Source: DATFNI01 sp963712305
Lineage (GTDB): Bacteria; Bacteroidota; Rhodothermia; Balneolales; DATFMH01
Direction: 5' to 3'
DNA length: 64,000 nt
NCBI GenBank assembly: GCA_963712305.1
Contig: CAVQHI010000001.1
Span: 2,294,001 to 2,358,000, forward strand
Part shown: piece after piece, positions 54,189 through 62,889 of the stretch
Layout: each line of letters opens with the position of its first letter
Position numbering within the stretch: the stretch's first letter is position 1
The notes under the pieces: generated by a model
Told to the model about the DNA's origin: nothing
The model's input: only the letters and a program-made list of their open reading frames with translations
The model's database searches: none
Made by a program: the position numbers and the translations under genes

Positions 54189-54320
54189 GAAACAGTTTTA
54201 TTTGACTCTATGTTACAAGACTTTTACCGAAGCTTCAACGGTTCAAATGTTGATTTATGACCTAAACTATAATTTCTTAAGTATTATAAAAACATAAAAA
54301 TATCTAAAATATCGTTCCTT

Positions 54321-54806
54321 ATGTCAGGAAAAGAGAGTGCTGGTTTGATTATGTATCGTCAGGGAGATCAAGGAATCGAAATTTTTCTTGCTCATCACGG
54401 TGGCCCATTTTTTAAGAATAAAGATGAGGGATCATGGACGATCCCTAAAGGATTGATTGAAGCCAGAGAAGATCCACTGGAAGCTGCAAAGCGTGAGTTT
54501 GAAGAAGAAACAGGGATAAAGCCGGCTTCGCCATTCATCCCTTTGGGAGATGTGAAACAAAAGGGCGGCAAACGAGTTCTTGCATGGGCATTTCGTGGAA
54601 ATATACCTGAAGATTACGAACCTGATAGTAATTTCTTTAAAATGGAATGGCCTCCTCATTCAGGACAAAAACAATCTTTCCCCGAGATTGATAAAGCTGA
54701 ATTTTTCACTGTCGAACAGGCAAAAAAGAAAATCAATCAGTCTCAGATCCCGTTCATTGATCGGTTGCAAGCTATCCTGTCAGGTCTTGACCCTGACAGG
54801 ATATGA
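54321..54806 (+). CDS. Nudix hydrolase
   Basis: A 161-residue Nudix protein. The Nudix box runs from G44 to I66 with E50, R58, E59, E62, E63, G65 in canonical places ('GLIEAREDPLEAAKREFEEE' then TGI). 'SAGLIMYRQGDQGIEIFLAH' is the first strand of the fold. The block 'KKGGKR-LAWAF' and 'PEIDKAEFFTVEQAKKKIN' match the group similar to diadenosine-polyphosphate or NTP hydrolases of the MutT type; the substrate is uncertain. Its last codons form an 11-bp inverted repeat (54774-54802), without a T-run. Confidence 0.9.
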   Translation: MSGKESAGLIMYRQGDQGIEIFLAHHGGPFFKNKDEGSWTIPKGLIEAREDPLEAAKREFEEETGIKPASPFIPLGDVKQKGGKRVLAWAFRGNIPEDYEPDSNFFKMEWPPHSGQKQSFPEIDKAEFFTVEQAKKKINQSQIPFIDRLQAILSGLDPDRI

Positions 54807-54891
54807 AATCTTTACTCTGCGTTCCTCTGCAAACTTCGCGGTTTTTTAACAACCGAGTACGCAAAGAATCGCAAAGCATTACCGTTATTTT
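54807..54891. repeat. CTCTGCG/GCAAAG type intergenic palindromic repeat
   Basis: The spacer reads CTCTGCG-TTCCTCTGC-AACTTCGCGG, then TTTTTTAAC, then CGCAAAGAATCGCAAAG. This alternating CTCTGCG / GCAAAG text is a dispersed intergenic repeat seen in many bacteria and archaea; it can fold on itself. It sits between convergent genes. Confidence 0.45.
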
Positions 54892-55701
54892 TTATCCGGA
54901 TATCATCTGTATGTATCTCTCAGCAGAATTTTTCACTGCTTGTTTTGCCCCGGTAAGAATATTACGGTTCCACCATGCACCGTATATACAATCATATTTA
55001 AATGGCTCTACCGAATCGACAATTCGTTGTACTTTCTTCACTGACAACGGAATAGCGTTGGGATAACTGTACATAAACGTAACATGCTTCAGATCAGGAA
55101 CAACCTGGATAATATCACCTGTCAACAACGCCCCTTTCCCGTTTGCGCCAGCGGGCCAGTGCATTACTGTTCCGCCTCCAAAATGACCGCCGCAGCGTAT
55201 CAACGTCATATCGTTGAACAACGACTTGGTTTCACCATTCCAGAACTGTATACGATCATCAGGTCGCATGACCCATTTCCGATCGTCTTCATGCAAATAA
55301 ACGGGTATATCGCCGAAAGACTTGCTCCATTCAACCATTGTCGAATAATAATGCGGATGTGATATTGCAATTGCTTTCAGGCCACCAAGTCCCTTGATCA
55401 ACTCGATTGTTGCATCATCAATCAAAGGGATGCAGTCCCAAAGAATATTTCCTGATGGGGATTGAACCAGCAGTGCACGCTGCCCAATAGCGAATGACGG
55501 CTCCATGCCAATTGCCAGCAACCCGTTTTCCTTTTTACGATAGCTGTTACGATATGAACGTTGCAATTTTTCCAGTGTGGTCCACTGTTGCCCGTTTGGT
55601 CCAACGTACTGGCGATCGTCCTCACAGATAGGACAGCTTTCGGGTGGATATTCGGTTGCCTCAAACTGGGTTCCACAGGTTATGCAAAGATAATTTGTCA
55701 T
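54892..55701 (-). CDS. MBL-fold protein with N-terminal zinc ribbon
   Basis: A 269-residue protein. The N-terminus is a rubredoxin-like zinc ribbon with C6-x2-C9 and C23-x2-C26. Then a metallo-beta-lactamase fold in which the usual HxHxDH is altered to 'SHPHYYSTMVEW' (H115, H117 kept, D and third H lost), while H173 ('RCGGHFGGGTVMHWP') and D196 ('LLTGDIIQVV') are kept. So one metal site is likely incomplete. The family is widespread and uncharacterised. It follows the epimerase gene by 37 bp, on the same strand, and may share its transcript. Confidence 0.88.
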   Translation of the reverse strand: MTNYLCITCGTQFEATEYPPESCPICEDDRQYVGPNGQQWTTLEKLQRSYRNSYRKKENGLLAIGMEPSFAIGQRALLVQSPSGNILWDCIPLIDDATIELIKGLGGLKAIAISHPHYYSTMVEWSKSFGDIPVYLHEDDRKWVMRPDDRIQFWNGETKSLFNDMTLIRCGGHFGGGTVMHWPAGANGKGALLTGDIIQVVPDLKHVTFMYSYPNAIPLSVKKVQRIVDSVEPFKYDCIYGAWWNRNILTGAKQAVKNSAERYIQMISG

Positions 55702-55738
55702 AAATTTCTTTTGATTTTGATTTTTTTAATCAGGCGGG

Positions 55739-56644
55739 TCAAAGTTGATTCAGGACTTTCCAAGCTTCGTAAAACGTTTCGACGTCATCGACAAATCCAC
55801 CAAACTTCGGCTGCCAGCCGAGCAGGTTCACAGCCTTGCGTGAGTCAACATGCTGATCCAAAGCCAGCGCCTCGGCAACCGGTCCCATCATGCGAACGGC
55901 TTCTTCCAGCGGTTGATATTCAATGTCTCCTTCATAAAAAGTAGCCCTTGCAACCGCTTCTGCCAGTTCTTTAACTGTGTATCGCGACCGGTCGCTGATA
56001 TTAAATACCTCGCCTCTCAAGCCACTTTCAGCAATTCTCGCATAGGCATCGGCAAGATCCTCGACATGGATCATCGTCCAGTGGTTGGAGCCGTCACCTA
56101 CAACTGACAGTTTTTGTTCATTTACAGCGCCATTAAACCACATCCCTGGCAAGCCGCCGCGCTCGCCATAGACACATCCAGGACGTATAACTAAACCTTT
56201 TACAGAATTCGACTGCAGAACCATTTGTTCAACCTCTGGACGCCACATTACCGAGGGTGTCGGTTTCAGAGGTGTTGCTTCGTTAGCTGCTTTCCAACCC
56301 GTGTTACCGACAACCCAGCATCCGCTGGTATAAATAAACGTTTTGGGCTGCGAACCTTTCTTACCCATTTCAATAATTGAGTGAACGGTGTGCTTGTCCA
56401 GCTCAACAGTGTCATTTTCATAATCAACAGCGGCATGAATCAACAAGTCACAAGTCTCGGCTACTTCTGAAAATGATTTTGAATCCTGCATGTTGCCTAT
56501 AACAGGATGAATTTCATTTGACTGCAACATTTGTACCTTCTTCTGACTGCGCGTCAAACCATAAACCTGATGACCGGCACGCCTGAGTGCCTTTGAAACT
56601 GCAAAGCCGATATAGCCCGTGGCACCTGTAATAAATACCTTCAT
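55739..56644 (-). CDS. Extended-SDR NAD(P)-dependent epimerase/dehydratase-like protein
   Basis: A 301-residue Rossmann protein. The nucleotide motif GATGYIG lies at 7-13 ('VFITGATGYIGFAV'), the 'HAAVDYENDT' block follows, and 'FIYTSGCWVVGN' is the active-site strand. The usual YxxxK is not seen: the matching position reads 'PSVMWRPEVEQMV', so the catalytic tyrosine is probably absent, as in atypical SDRs. It may act as an NAD-dependent reductase or a regulator. Between marR (117 bp upstream) and the MBL gene on the same strand, it is a likely MarR target. Confidence 0.88.
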   Translation of the reverse strand: MKVFITGATGYIGFAVSKALRRAGHQVYGLTRSQKKVQMLQSNEIHPVIGNMQDSKSFSEVAETCDLLIHAAVDYENDTVELDKHTVHSIIEMGKKGSQPKTFIYTSGCWVVGNTGWKAANEATPLKPTPSVMWRPEVEQMVLQSNSVKGLVIRPGCVYGERGGLPGMWFNGAVNEQKLSVVGDGSNHWTMIHVEDLADAYARIAESGLRGEVFNISDRSRYTVKELAEAVARATFYEGDIEYQPLEEAVRMMGPVAEALALDQHVDSRKAVNLLGWQPKFGGFVDDVETFYEAWKVLNQL

Positions 56645-56761
56645 GATTCTAACTGTATCTTCTGATTACCTGTTCATGCTAAGTTCAAATGGTAATGAGT
56701 GATAATATCTCTCACACTATATGTTTAGAACACAAAAATTTGTAATAAATTGTGTTTAATT

Positions 56762-57250
56762 TTATTCAGATCCATCAGGATCACTGGTATGAGGTTCATA
56801 AAGCCGGGAACAGATATCCGACAGCTTTTTCATCTCTTTTTTTGAGATATGACCAGAGAACTGTTTCGCTATCTTTTTGAACTTTGGATCCATTTCATCC
56901 AGGACCATCACCCCCTCCTGAGTGATTCTGGCGATAGAAAGCCTTTTATCTGTTTCTGATTGTACGCGTTCAACTAAGCTTCTTTTTACCAGCCGGTCGA
57001 GAAGCCGGGTGACATCAGGAGTTCTCTCAATCATCCGATTGATTATCTCAAAGCGTGGGTATCCGTCCGGATGAATGCCACGCAGAATTCGCAGAATATT
57101 GTACTGATCGTGCGTGATGCCATAGCTGCTACAGACCTCATTCAGTATCTGCCGGTAATGTCCGGCTGCCACAAGCAAATTGATCATTGCTTCCTGGCGT
57201 GAACTATCAAACGCCTTTTGTTTTACCCGGTCGTACAGTGCATTTGCCAT
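56762..57250 (-). CDS. MarR-family transcriptional regulator
   Basis: A 162-residue winged-helix dimer. Helix-turn-helix at about 70-100 ('RTPDVTRLLDRLVKRSLVER') and wing 'TDKRLSIARITQEGVMVLDE' are standard MarR features. N- and C-terminal helices form the dimer part. It precedes the SDR and MBL genes on the same strand and is divergent from the RlmI-like gene across 179 bp with a perfect 11-bp inverted repeat (57296-57320), the likely operator. The ligand is unknown. Confidence 0.9.
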   Translation of the reverse strand: MANALYDRVKQKAFDSSRQEAMINLLVAAGHYRQILNEVCSSYGITHDQYNILRILRGIHPDGYPRFEIINRMIERTPDVTRLLDRLVKRSLVERVQSETDKRLSIARITQEGVMVLDEMDPKFKKIAKQFSGHISKKEMKKLSDICSRLYEPHTSDPDGSE

Positions 57251-57295
57251 AAGAATTTATTTATGTGTTTCCAACGAGGAACAGGTTATCGAATT

Positions 57296-57320
57296 ATTTA
57301 TATGTTATCAACATATAAAT
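57296..57320. promoter_or_regulatory. Probable MarR operator
   Basis: ATTTATATGTT (57296-57306) faces AACATATAAAT (57310-57320) across three bases, all matching. It starts 46 bp before the marR ATG within the divergent promoter, typical for a MarR autoregulatory site. Confidence 0.65.
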
Positions 57321-57429
57321 GAAAAATTAATATTAATATTCTGATTATTAACTCATTGCATTAGATGTTAGGTCGGAAGCTATACAGCCTTTATCTTTCG
57401 TTGCACTTTAAATCAGCGACATATTAAAT

Positions 57430-58620
57430 ATGGACAATACAGCAACACTTACTCTCAAACCCGGACGTGAAAAGGCCTTAAAACGACGACATCCATGGAT
57501 TTTTTCCGGTGCTGTTCAAAAAGTAGAGGGAAAGCCGCAACTGGGCTCAACGGTTGTCGTCGAAGATTCAAAAGGGTCAGCTTTGGCATCTGCCGCATGG
57601 TCTCCTCATTCTCAAATACGTGCCAGAATCTGGAGTTTTAATCCAGGTGAAACGATTGACGAGCTTTTTTTTAAAAGCCGTTTGCAAGGTGCGGTCAATC
57701 ATCGAACCTGGTTAGGATTGCCAACCAACGCCTGGCGTGTGGTAAATGCCGAATCCGATGGTCTGCCGGGACTTATTGTGGACAAATATGCTGATATCAT
57801 CATCATTCAGTTCTTATCAGTGGGTGCCGAATTCTGGAAGGATACAATCGTTGATGTATTGTCAGATTTATTTCCAGAAAGTTCAATCGCCGAAAGATCT
57901 GATTCCGAGGTGCGTTCCAGAGAAGGGCTTACTCTGACAGCCGGAATGATAAAAGGTGAGGAACCCGAAGAACTCGTTATTATCGAAGAATATGAGACAA
58001 AGTTTTATGTGGATGTCCGCCAGGGACATAAAACTGGTTTTTACCTTGATCAACGTGAAAACCGGCAAACAGTTGCCCGATACTCCAGGGATAAAAATGT
58101 ACTGAATGCTTTTTCATACACAGGCGGTTTTGGCATTACTGCAGCTTCCAAAGGTGCGAAATCGGTTACCCATATCGATTCATCATCTGATGCCCTGGAT
58201 CTTGCCCGGGCCAATATAAAGCTGAACAAGCAGAATTCAGAAATCCACGAGTTTTTCCAGGGAAATGTTTTTGAGGTGCTTCGAACATATCGGGATGAGA
58301 AACGTACCTTTGATCTCATCATTCTTGACCCACCAAAGTTTGTTGAATCGAAAGCACAACTGGCTCACGGTACGAGAGGCTACAAAGATATCAATATGCT
58401 GGCTTGCCAGCTGCTTGAACCCGGCGGAATAATTGCAACATTTTCGTGCTCCGGACAAGTTGAAAGAGAACTATTTCAAAAGATTGTGGCAGACGCTGCC
58501 CTTGATGCCGGCCGCGAAATCCAGGTGATGGAATGGCTGAGCCAGGCGGCAGATCATGCTGTGGATCTGGCATTTCCAGAGGGATTATATCTGAAAGGAT
58601 TGATCGGACGCGTGTGGTAA
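57430..58620 (+). CDS. Class I rRNA methyltransferase, RlmI-like (PUA + Rossmann)
   Basis: A 396-residue SAM-dependent methyltransferase. The N-terminal PUA domain reads 'KPGREKALKRRHPWIFSGAV', the EEHEE-like middle ends 'GHKTGFYLDQRENRQTV', and the Rossmann core has motif I 'VLNAFSYTGGFGITAASKGA' and the motif 'FDLIILDPPKFV' with the 'TFSCSG' loop (Cys as in RlmI/YccW). RlmI methylates C1962 of 23S rRNA; the position here is by homology only. ATG 57430 gives a normal length. It shares the divergent promoter region with marR. Confidence 0.93.
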   Translation: MDNTATLTLKPGREKALKRRHPWIFSGAVQKVEGKPQLGSTVVVEDSKGSALASAAWSPHSQIRARIWSFNPGETIDELFFKSRLQGAVNHRTWLGLPTNAWRVVNAESDGLPGLIVDKYADIIIIQFLSVGAEFWKDTIVDVLSDLFPESSIAERSDSEVRSREGLTLTAGMIKGEEPEELVIIEEYETKFYVDVRQGHKTGFYLDQRENRQTVARYSRDKNVLNAFSYTGGFGITAASKGAKSVTHIDSSSDALDLARANIKLNKQNSEIHEFFQGNVFEVLRTYRDEKRTFDLIILDPPKFVESKAQLAHGTRGYKDINMLACQLLEPGGIIATFSCSGQVERELFQKIVADAALDAGREIQVMEWLSQAADHAVDLAFPEGLYLKGLIGRVW

Positions 58621-58784
58621 ACACATAACTATTCTATCATTGCACCATATAAACTCTGTGATCAGTGGGGTTTAGAAATTGAATATCAGTCTGAAGATTT
58701 TATCTCTTCAAATTTGATAAATTGCCTTCTTTTTTCGGAGATTAACCGGGAATATCAAATCCATTACGAATGGAGGAAGTAACC

Positions 58785-59237
58785 ATGGAAACTACTGGTC
58801 AAAGTCGCAATTTTATCTACTACATCGCACTCATCATGCGATATTTGATTGGATTGGTATTTCTGCTTTCTGCAATAGGCAAGGTCATGAATCCCTATAT
58901 GACCATCCAGTTTCTAATGGTTCTATTTCCCGCATTCTCGGTAGCTCTGATTAAGGGGTTCGTTTATTTCTTCATCGGATTTGAATTCGTCCTGGCTATT
59001 TTCCTCTTCATTGGCTGGCAGAAAAAGCTCATTCTCTGGATCTCTCTTGTATTGATGATAGCTTTCTGCCTGGTCATTGGCTGGCAGCTTATTTACAACC
59101 CCACGGTAGGCGATTGTGGCTGTTTCGGAGCGTTTGATCCACATAATACTCTGATAACAGGCCTTTGGAGAGATATCGGCCTTTGTTTAGTCATTGTGAT
59201 CATTCTATATCTGGAGAAATACAGGCTTTCCAGGTAA
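58785..59237 (+). CDS. MauE/DoxX-family membrane protein
   Basis: A 150-residue protein with four hydrophobic helices. It matches the methylamine-utilization MauE type within the DoxX-like superfamily, with the family motif 'VGDCGCFGAFDP' (CxCFG) between helices 3 and 4, a thiol pair thought to take part in disulfide handling. There is no mau operon here, so it is one of the common Bacteroidota MauE homologues of unknown role. I chose ATG 58785, because GGAGG lies 9 bases before it; an upstream ATG at 58770 is part of that site. It stands between the methyltransferase and Fic genes. Confidence 0.85.
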   Translation: METTGQSRNFIYYIALIMRYLIGLVFLLSAIGKVMNPYMTIQFLMVLFPAFSVALIKGFVYFFIGFEFVLAIFLFIGWQKKLILWISLVLMIAFCLVIGWQLIYNPTVGDCGCFGAFDPHNTLITGLWRDIGLCLVIVIILYLEKYRLSR

Positions 59238-59266
59238 CAAGAATAAGGGGAGTCTCTCCACCACGC

Positions 59267-59278
59267 CAAACATTAAAA
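59267..59278. promoter_or_regulatory. Outer copy of the fic-leader motif
   Basis: CAAACATTAAAA repeats the left arm of the inverted repeat at 59338-59371, 71 bp further upstream in the same spacer. Confidence 0.4.
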
Positions 59279-59337
59279 GTCGACGAAATTAAGTCCTGCC
59301 TGTAATCGAGGCCTTAAATTTGAGGCTTACTATCAAC

Positions 59338-59371
59338 ACAAACATTAAAAAACAACATTTTTAATGTTTGT
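59338..59371. promoter_or_regulatory. 14-bp perfect inverted repeat, candidate operator of the fic gene
   Basis: ACAAACATTAAAAA (59338-59351) faces TTTTTAATGTTTGT (59358-59371) across six bases. Its half-site recurs at 59267 and, as TTTTTAATG (59430-59438), over the fic start codon. It lies 65 bp before the fic ATG. Further small symmetries are at 59311-59326 and 59380-59393. Confidence 0.6.
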
Positions 59372-59435
59372 AAGCGATTAAAGGAGTACCTTTAAGGTCA
59401 GAATAGCAGACATACCTTAAAATAAGAGATTTTTA

Positions 59436-60572
59436 ATGCCAGAAGAACAACTGTACACCGTAAATCCAGACCGCAGCAAGCCGTGGAACGGACTCCCGGT
59501 TTTACCTATCGACGAACGTCTGTATAAAAAAGTGGAAATTTACGAGCAGTTGGGCAGAGCTAAAGAGGCTTTAGCCTTACTGGCTGGGAGGAGCATTGCC
59601 ATACCTAATCCTTCACTTTTGGTGAACAGTATTACCCTCCAGGAAGCTAAGGATTCCAGTGCTATCGAAAATATCTTTACTACCGATGACGAACTATACA
59701 AGGCATTCAGTGAGGAGAAAGAAGACGAACGGATTTCGGGCCCCACGAAAGAAGTATTACACTACCGGGAAGCACTATGGGAGGGATATAGTTACTTAAA
59801 AAAAGCCGGGAAATTCAACATCAAATATTTTATTCGTTTGTATCAACAAATCAAACAAACTAATGACGAACTCAGGCCGCCTATAGCGAGAATCTATATA
59901 CGACAGGGAGGAAGTGGGCCCAATGCAGGCAAACCGGTATATACACCGCCACGCGGGAAAGGTATTGTTGAAGATAAACTTCAGAATCTCATCACCTTCT
60001 TAAATGATGATACCCTCACGCCTCGGGAACCACTGCTGAAGATGGCCATTGCTCATTTTCAGTTTGAGGCAATCCACCCGTTCCGGGATGGAAACGGAAG
60101 GGCCGGACGAATCATGAATATTCATTTCGTAACCCAATCCGGGTTACTCGAATATCCCATTCTCTATTTAAGCCACTATATCATCGAGAACAAGGAAGAA
60201 TACTACGAAGTACTGGCAGGTGTTTCACAACGTGGTGACTGGGAAAATTGGCTCATCTATATGCTGCGTGCCGTGGAATCAACTTCCAGGCTGACCTATC
60301 AAAAGGTTAATGAGATTCTTACCGCTCAGAAAGACATTCTTGATGCTATCGAGTCAGACACAGATATTCGAAGACCTGATCATCTCGTGGATGCAATCTT
60401 CTTTCAGCCTTACACCAAGGTTAACCACTTGGTAGAGCGTGGAATTTATGCCGAGAATACTGCGAGAAAATATTTGAACAAACTGGTCGACTTACAGATC
60501 CTCGAAAGAAAGGGAATTCAGGGGCGTCACTATTATCTGAATCTTGAACTTGAGCGTATCCTGTCGTGGTGA
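59436..60572 (+). CDS. Fic-domain AMP-transferase with N-terminal inhibitory helix and winged-helix tail
   Basis: A 378-residue Fic protein that modifies targets by adding AMP (or another nucleotide). The Fic motif is H214-PFRDGNGR222 in 'AIHPFRDGNGRAGRIMN'. The inhibitory motif (S/T)xxxE(G/N) is S74-S-A-I-E78-N79 in 'AKDSSAIENIFTT', placing it in class II (inhibition from the N-terminus of the same chain). N-terminal 'NGLPVLPID' and the C-terminal part (about 320-375, 'VNHLVERGIYAENTARKYLN', 'LQILERKGIQGRHYYLN') match the Fic/DUF4172-like fusion with a winged helix common in Bacteroidota. The winged helix could bind DNA. No toxin-antitoxin partner gene precedes it. The start codon overlaps the TTTTTAATG motif; the ribosome-binding site is weak. 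Confidence 0.92.
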   Translation: MPEEQLYTVNPDRSKPWNGLPVLPIDERLYKKVEIYEQLGRAKEALALLAGRSIAIPNPSLLVNSITLQEAKDSSAIENIFTTDDELYKAFSEEKEDERISGPTKEVLHYREALWEGYSYLKKAGKFNIKYFIRLYQQIKQTNDELRPPIARIYIRQGGSGPNAGKPVYTPPRGKGIVEDKLQNLITFLNDDTLTPREPLLKMAIAHFQFEAIHPFRDGNGRAGRIMNIHFVTQSGLLEYPILYLSHYIIENKEEYYEVLAGVSQRGDWENWLIYMLRAVESTSRLTYQKVNEILTAQKDILDAIESDTDIRRPDHLVDAIFFQPYTKVNHLVERGIYAENTARKYLNKLVDLQILERKGIQGRHYYLNLELERILSW

Positions 60573-60587
60573 CCATCATTCATAAAT

Positions 60588-60622
60588 AAAAAAAGAGGCC
60601 GCCCCTCACAAAAGACAGCCTC
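60588..60622 (-). terminator. Intrinsic terminator of the leucine dehydrogenase gene
   Basis: On the minus strand GAGGCTGTC pairs with GGCGGCCTC (two wobble pairs), followed by seven Ts (60594-60588). It lies 31 bp after the stop at 60653 and sits in the gap between convergent genes. Confidence 0.7.
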
Positions 60623-60652
60623 AAAAAGGTAATTAATTTATTACAGCTACAC

Positions 60653-61810
60653 TCAGCAGCTTTTATTTAGCTCCCCCAGACGTCCGGAGAAACGGCTCTT
60701 GGAAGCATAGATTTCCCTGATGCGTCCAATCTGATGCAGGCGGTGTTCTGCCAGCTCGTTGGAAGCGACATACGTTGGGATGCCACGATTTTCTGCATGA
60801 TTGAGAATATCGAGTATCACATCATAGATACGCGATGCCTGATCGTGGGCACGGCTCGAATTGTATCCCTCAATCTCGTTGGCCACGTTGATCAATCCGC
60901 CGGCGTTGATCACATAATCAGGAGCATACATGATACCTCTGTCGATCAACATCTGTCCGTGGATTTCCTCGGTATCGAGCTGGTTGTTGGCACTTCCAGC
61001 AACGATCGAAGCTTTTAGCTGCGGTATAGTATCCGAATTGAGCGTGCCTCCCAAAGCGCACGGACTATAAATATCGACATCCAGATCATAGATATCATCA
61101 GAATCAACACCAATTGCTCCTGCCTTCTCTACGATCTTTTTCACTTTATCCGGATAAATATCACTGATATAAATTTTTGCGCCTTCCTTGGATAACATGT
61201 CAGCCAGGTAAGCGCTCACATGACCGGCTCCCTGGATAGACACTTTTTTGTTTTTCAAAGAGTCGCTGCCAAATTGTTTCTTTGCACAGGCTTTCATCCC
61301 CATGTAAACACCCAGAGCCGTCACGGATGAAGGGTCGCCACTACCGCCAAGAGCGCGAGAAATGCCCGTGACATACTTGGTCTCCATACGCACCCATTCC
61401 ATGTCCGGGATGGATGTCCCGACGTCTTCAGCCGTGATATAACGGCCGGCCAGACCTTCAATAAACCGACCATATGCGCGGAAAAGTGCTTCGGTCTTAT
61501 CCTTCTGCGGATCGCCGATGATCACTGCTTTACCACCACCAAGATTTAGTCCGGCAACAGCTGCTTTGTAGGTCATTCCGCGTGATAAACGGAGCACATC
61601 CCGCAACGCTTCCTGGTCCGATTTGTAGGTCCACATTCGTGTTCCTCCAAGCGCCGGACCCAGTGCCGTGTTGTGAATGGCAATGATTGCCCGCAGTCCT
61701 ACTTTGGGTTCAGAACATATAATGATCTGTTCATGCTCTTTCTGCTCTATTTGATCAAAGAGCGAAAAGCTCGTATCAACTTCTCGTTGTGCAAGGGTCT
61801 CTTCTGTCAT
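60653..61810 (-). CDS. Leucine/valine/phenylalanine-type amino-acid dehydrogenase
   Basis: A 385-residue Glu/Leu/Phe/Val dehydrogenase, oxidatively deaminating a branched or aromatic amino acid with NAD+. Catalytic blocks are 'ALGGTRMWTY', 'RGMTYKAAVAGLNLGGGKAV' (lysines as in leucine dehydrogenase), 'RYITAEDVGTSIPDM' and 'DYVINAGGLINVANEIEGY'. The NAD loop reads GAGHVS instead of GxGxxG, with S in the last place. Length is normal to slightly long because of an N-terminal extension of about 25 residues. Leucine dehydrogenase is the closest, but the substrate cannot be fixed. It is monocistronic with its own terminator. Confidence 0.9.
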   Translation of the reverse strand: MTEETLAQREVDTSFSLFDQIEQKEHEQIIICSEPKVGLRAIIAIHNTALGPALGGTRMWTYKSDQEALRDVLRLSRGMTYKAAVAGLNLGGGKAVIIGDPQKDKTEALFRAYGRFIEGLAGRYITAEDVGTSIPDMEWVRMETKYVTGISRALGGSGDPSSVTALGVYMGMKACAKKQFGSDSLKNKKVSIQGAGHVSAYLADMLSKEGAKIYISDIYPDKVKKIVEKAGAIGVDSDDIYDLDVDIYSPCALGGTLNSDTIPQLKASIVAGSANNQLDTEEIHGQMLIDRGIMYAPDYVINAGGLINVANEIEGYNSSRAHDQASRIYDVILDILNHAENRGIPTYVASNELAEHRLHQIGRIREIYASKSRFSGRLGELNKSC

Positions 61811-62025
61811 ATCTAAAAATGATTTCGTGCAGAGATGAAACTTGTCGCGTTACGTCTCTGCTTTTTATAAATATCAGTTTAATCACAATTTTCGTAATGC
61901 TTTATATGTGCCAAAAAAGCGCTTTTATTACCCATATGTTACGGGATCTGCAAGCAAAATCAAACTGTATTTAAAGGATTAAATAATAATATCGAACCCA
62001 TTCTCAGAGAGGCCGCATTAATGTC

Positions 62026-62889
62026 TCATGGACGTTCGATAGGCATACGGACCATGTTCCCCCATTCGGTCCACGATCCATCATAATTTCTGACTTTCCG
62101 TACACCCAGCAGATACTTTAACACAAACCAGGTGTGGCTCGAGCGCTCCCCTATACGACAGTATGTGATGATGTAGTCATCTGAATCGATCCCATTATCA
62201 TTCAGATAGATTTCCTCAAGTTCCCCGCGTGTTTTGAATGTGCCGTCGTCATTGACTGCTTTCGACCAGGGGATATTTATAGCCCCATGGATGTGTCCTC
62301 CACGCAAAACGCCTTCCTGTGGATATTCCGGCATATGCAGCAATTGTCCTGTAAACTCTTGTTGCGAACGTACATCAATCATTGGGTTGGCATTTTCGAG
62401 CTGATGCATTACATCGAGAACAAATGCCCGTTCCGTTTTATCATCGCGTTTTTGCAGCGGATACTTACCCGGTTTGAATTCAGGGACTTCTTTTGTGAAA
62501 TCCCGGCCCTCTTCCTCCCATTTTTTGCGGCCACCATCCATGATCTTCACTTTTTCATGATTATACAGACGAAACACCCACAAAGCGTAACAAGCCCACC
62601 AATTATTCTTATCCCCGTAAAAGATGACCTCTGTATCCTGCGATATTCCCTTACGCTCCATAAGCTTGCGAAAAGCATGATCATTTACATAATCACGAAT
62701 AACCGGATCATTCAGCTCAGTATGCCAATCGATATTGATCGCGTTGGGTATATGCCCGGTATCGTAAAGAAGCGGATCCTCATTACATTCAACGATTCGT
62801 ACGTTATCGTCATCGATGTAATCGGCAACCCAGTCTGTCGTAACCAGTACTTCGGGATTTGCGTATTCTTCAATCTTTTCTGTAGTCAT
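62026..62889 (-). CDS. Thiosulfate/3-mercaptopyruvate sulfurtransferase (tandem rhodanese)
   Basis: A 287-residue protein with two rhodanese domains (about 12-140 and 155-285). The C-terminal domain has the active cysteine C244 in 'IITYCRIGERSSHTWFVLKY', with the loop CRIGERS typical of bacterial thiosulfate sulfurtransferases (CRxGxRS). The N-terminal domain lacks a catalytic cysteine, as usual. It transfers sulfane sulfur to cyanide or thiols. It is divergent from recJ (245-bp spacer with no clear feature beyond short symmetries) and separated from the dehydrogenase by 215 bp. Confidence 0.92.
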   Translation of the reverse strand: MTTEKIEEYANPEVLVTTDWVADYIDDDNVRIVECNEDPLLYDTGHIPNAINIDWHTELNDPVIRDYVNDHAFRKLMERKGISQDTEVIFYGDKNNWWACYALWVFRLYNHEKVKIMDGGRKKWEEEGRDFTKEVPEFKPGKYPLQKRDDKTERAFVLDVMHQLENANPMIDVRSQQEFTGQLLHMPEYPQEGVLRGGHIHGAINIPWSKAVNDDGTFKTRGELEEIYLNDNGIDSDDYIITYCRIGERSSHTWFVLKYLLGVRKVRNYDGSWTEWGNMVRMPIERP

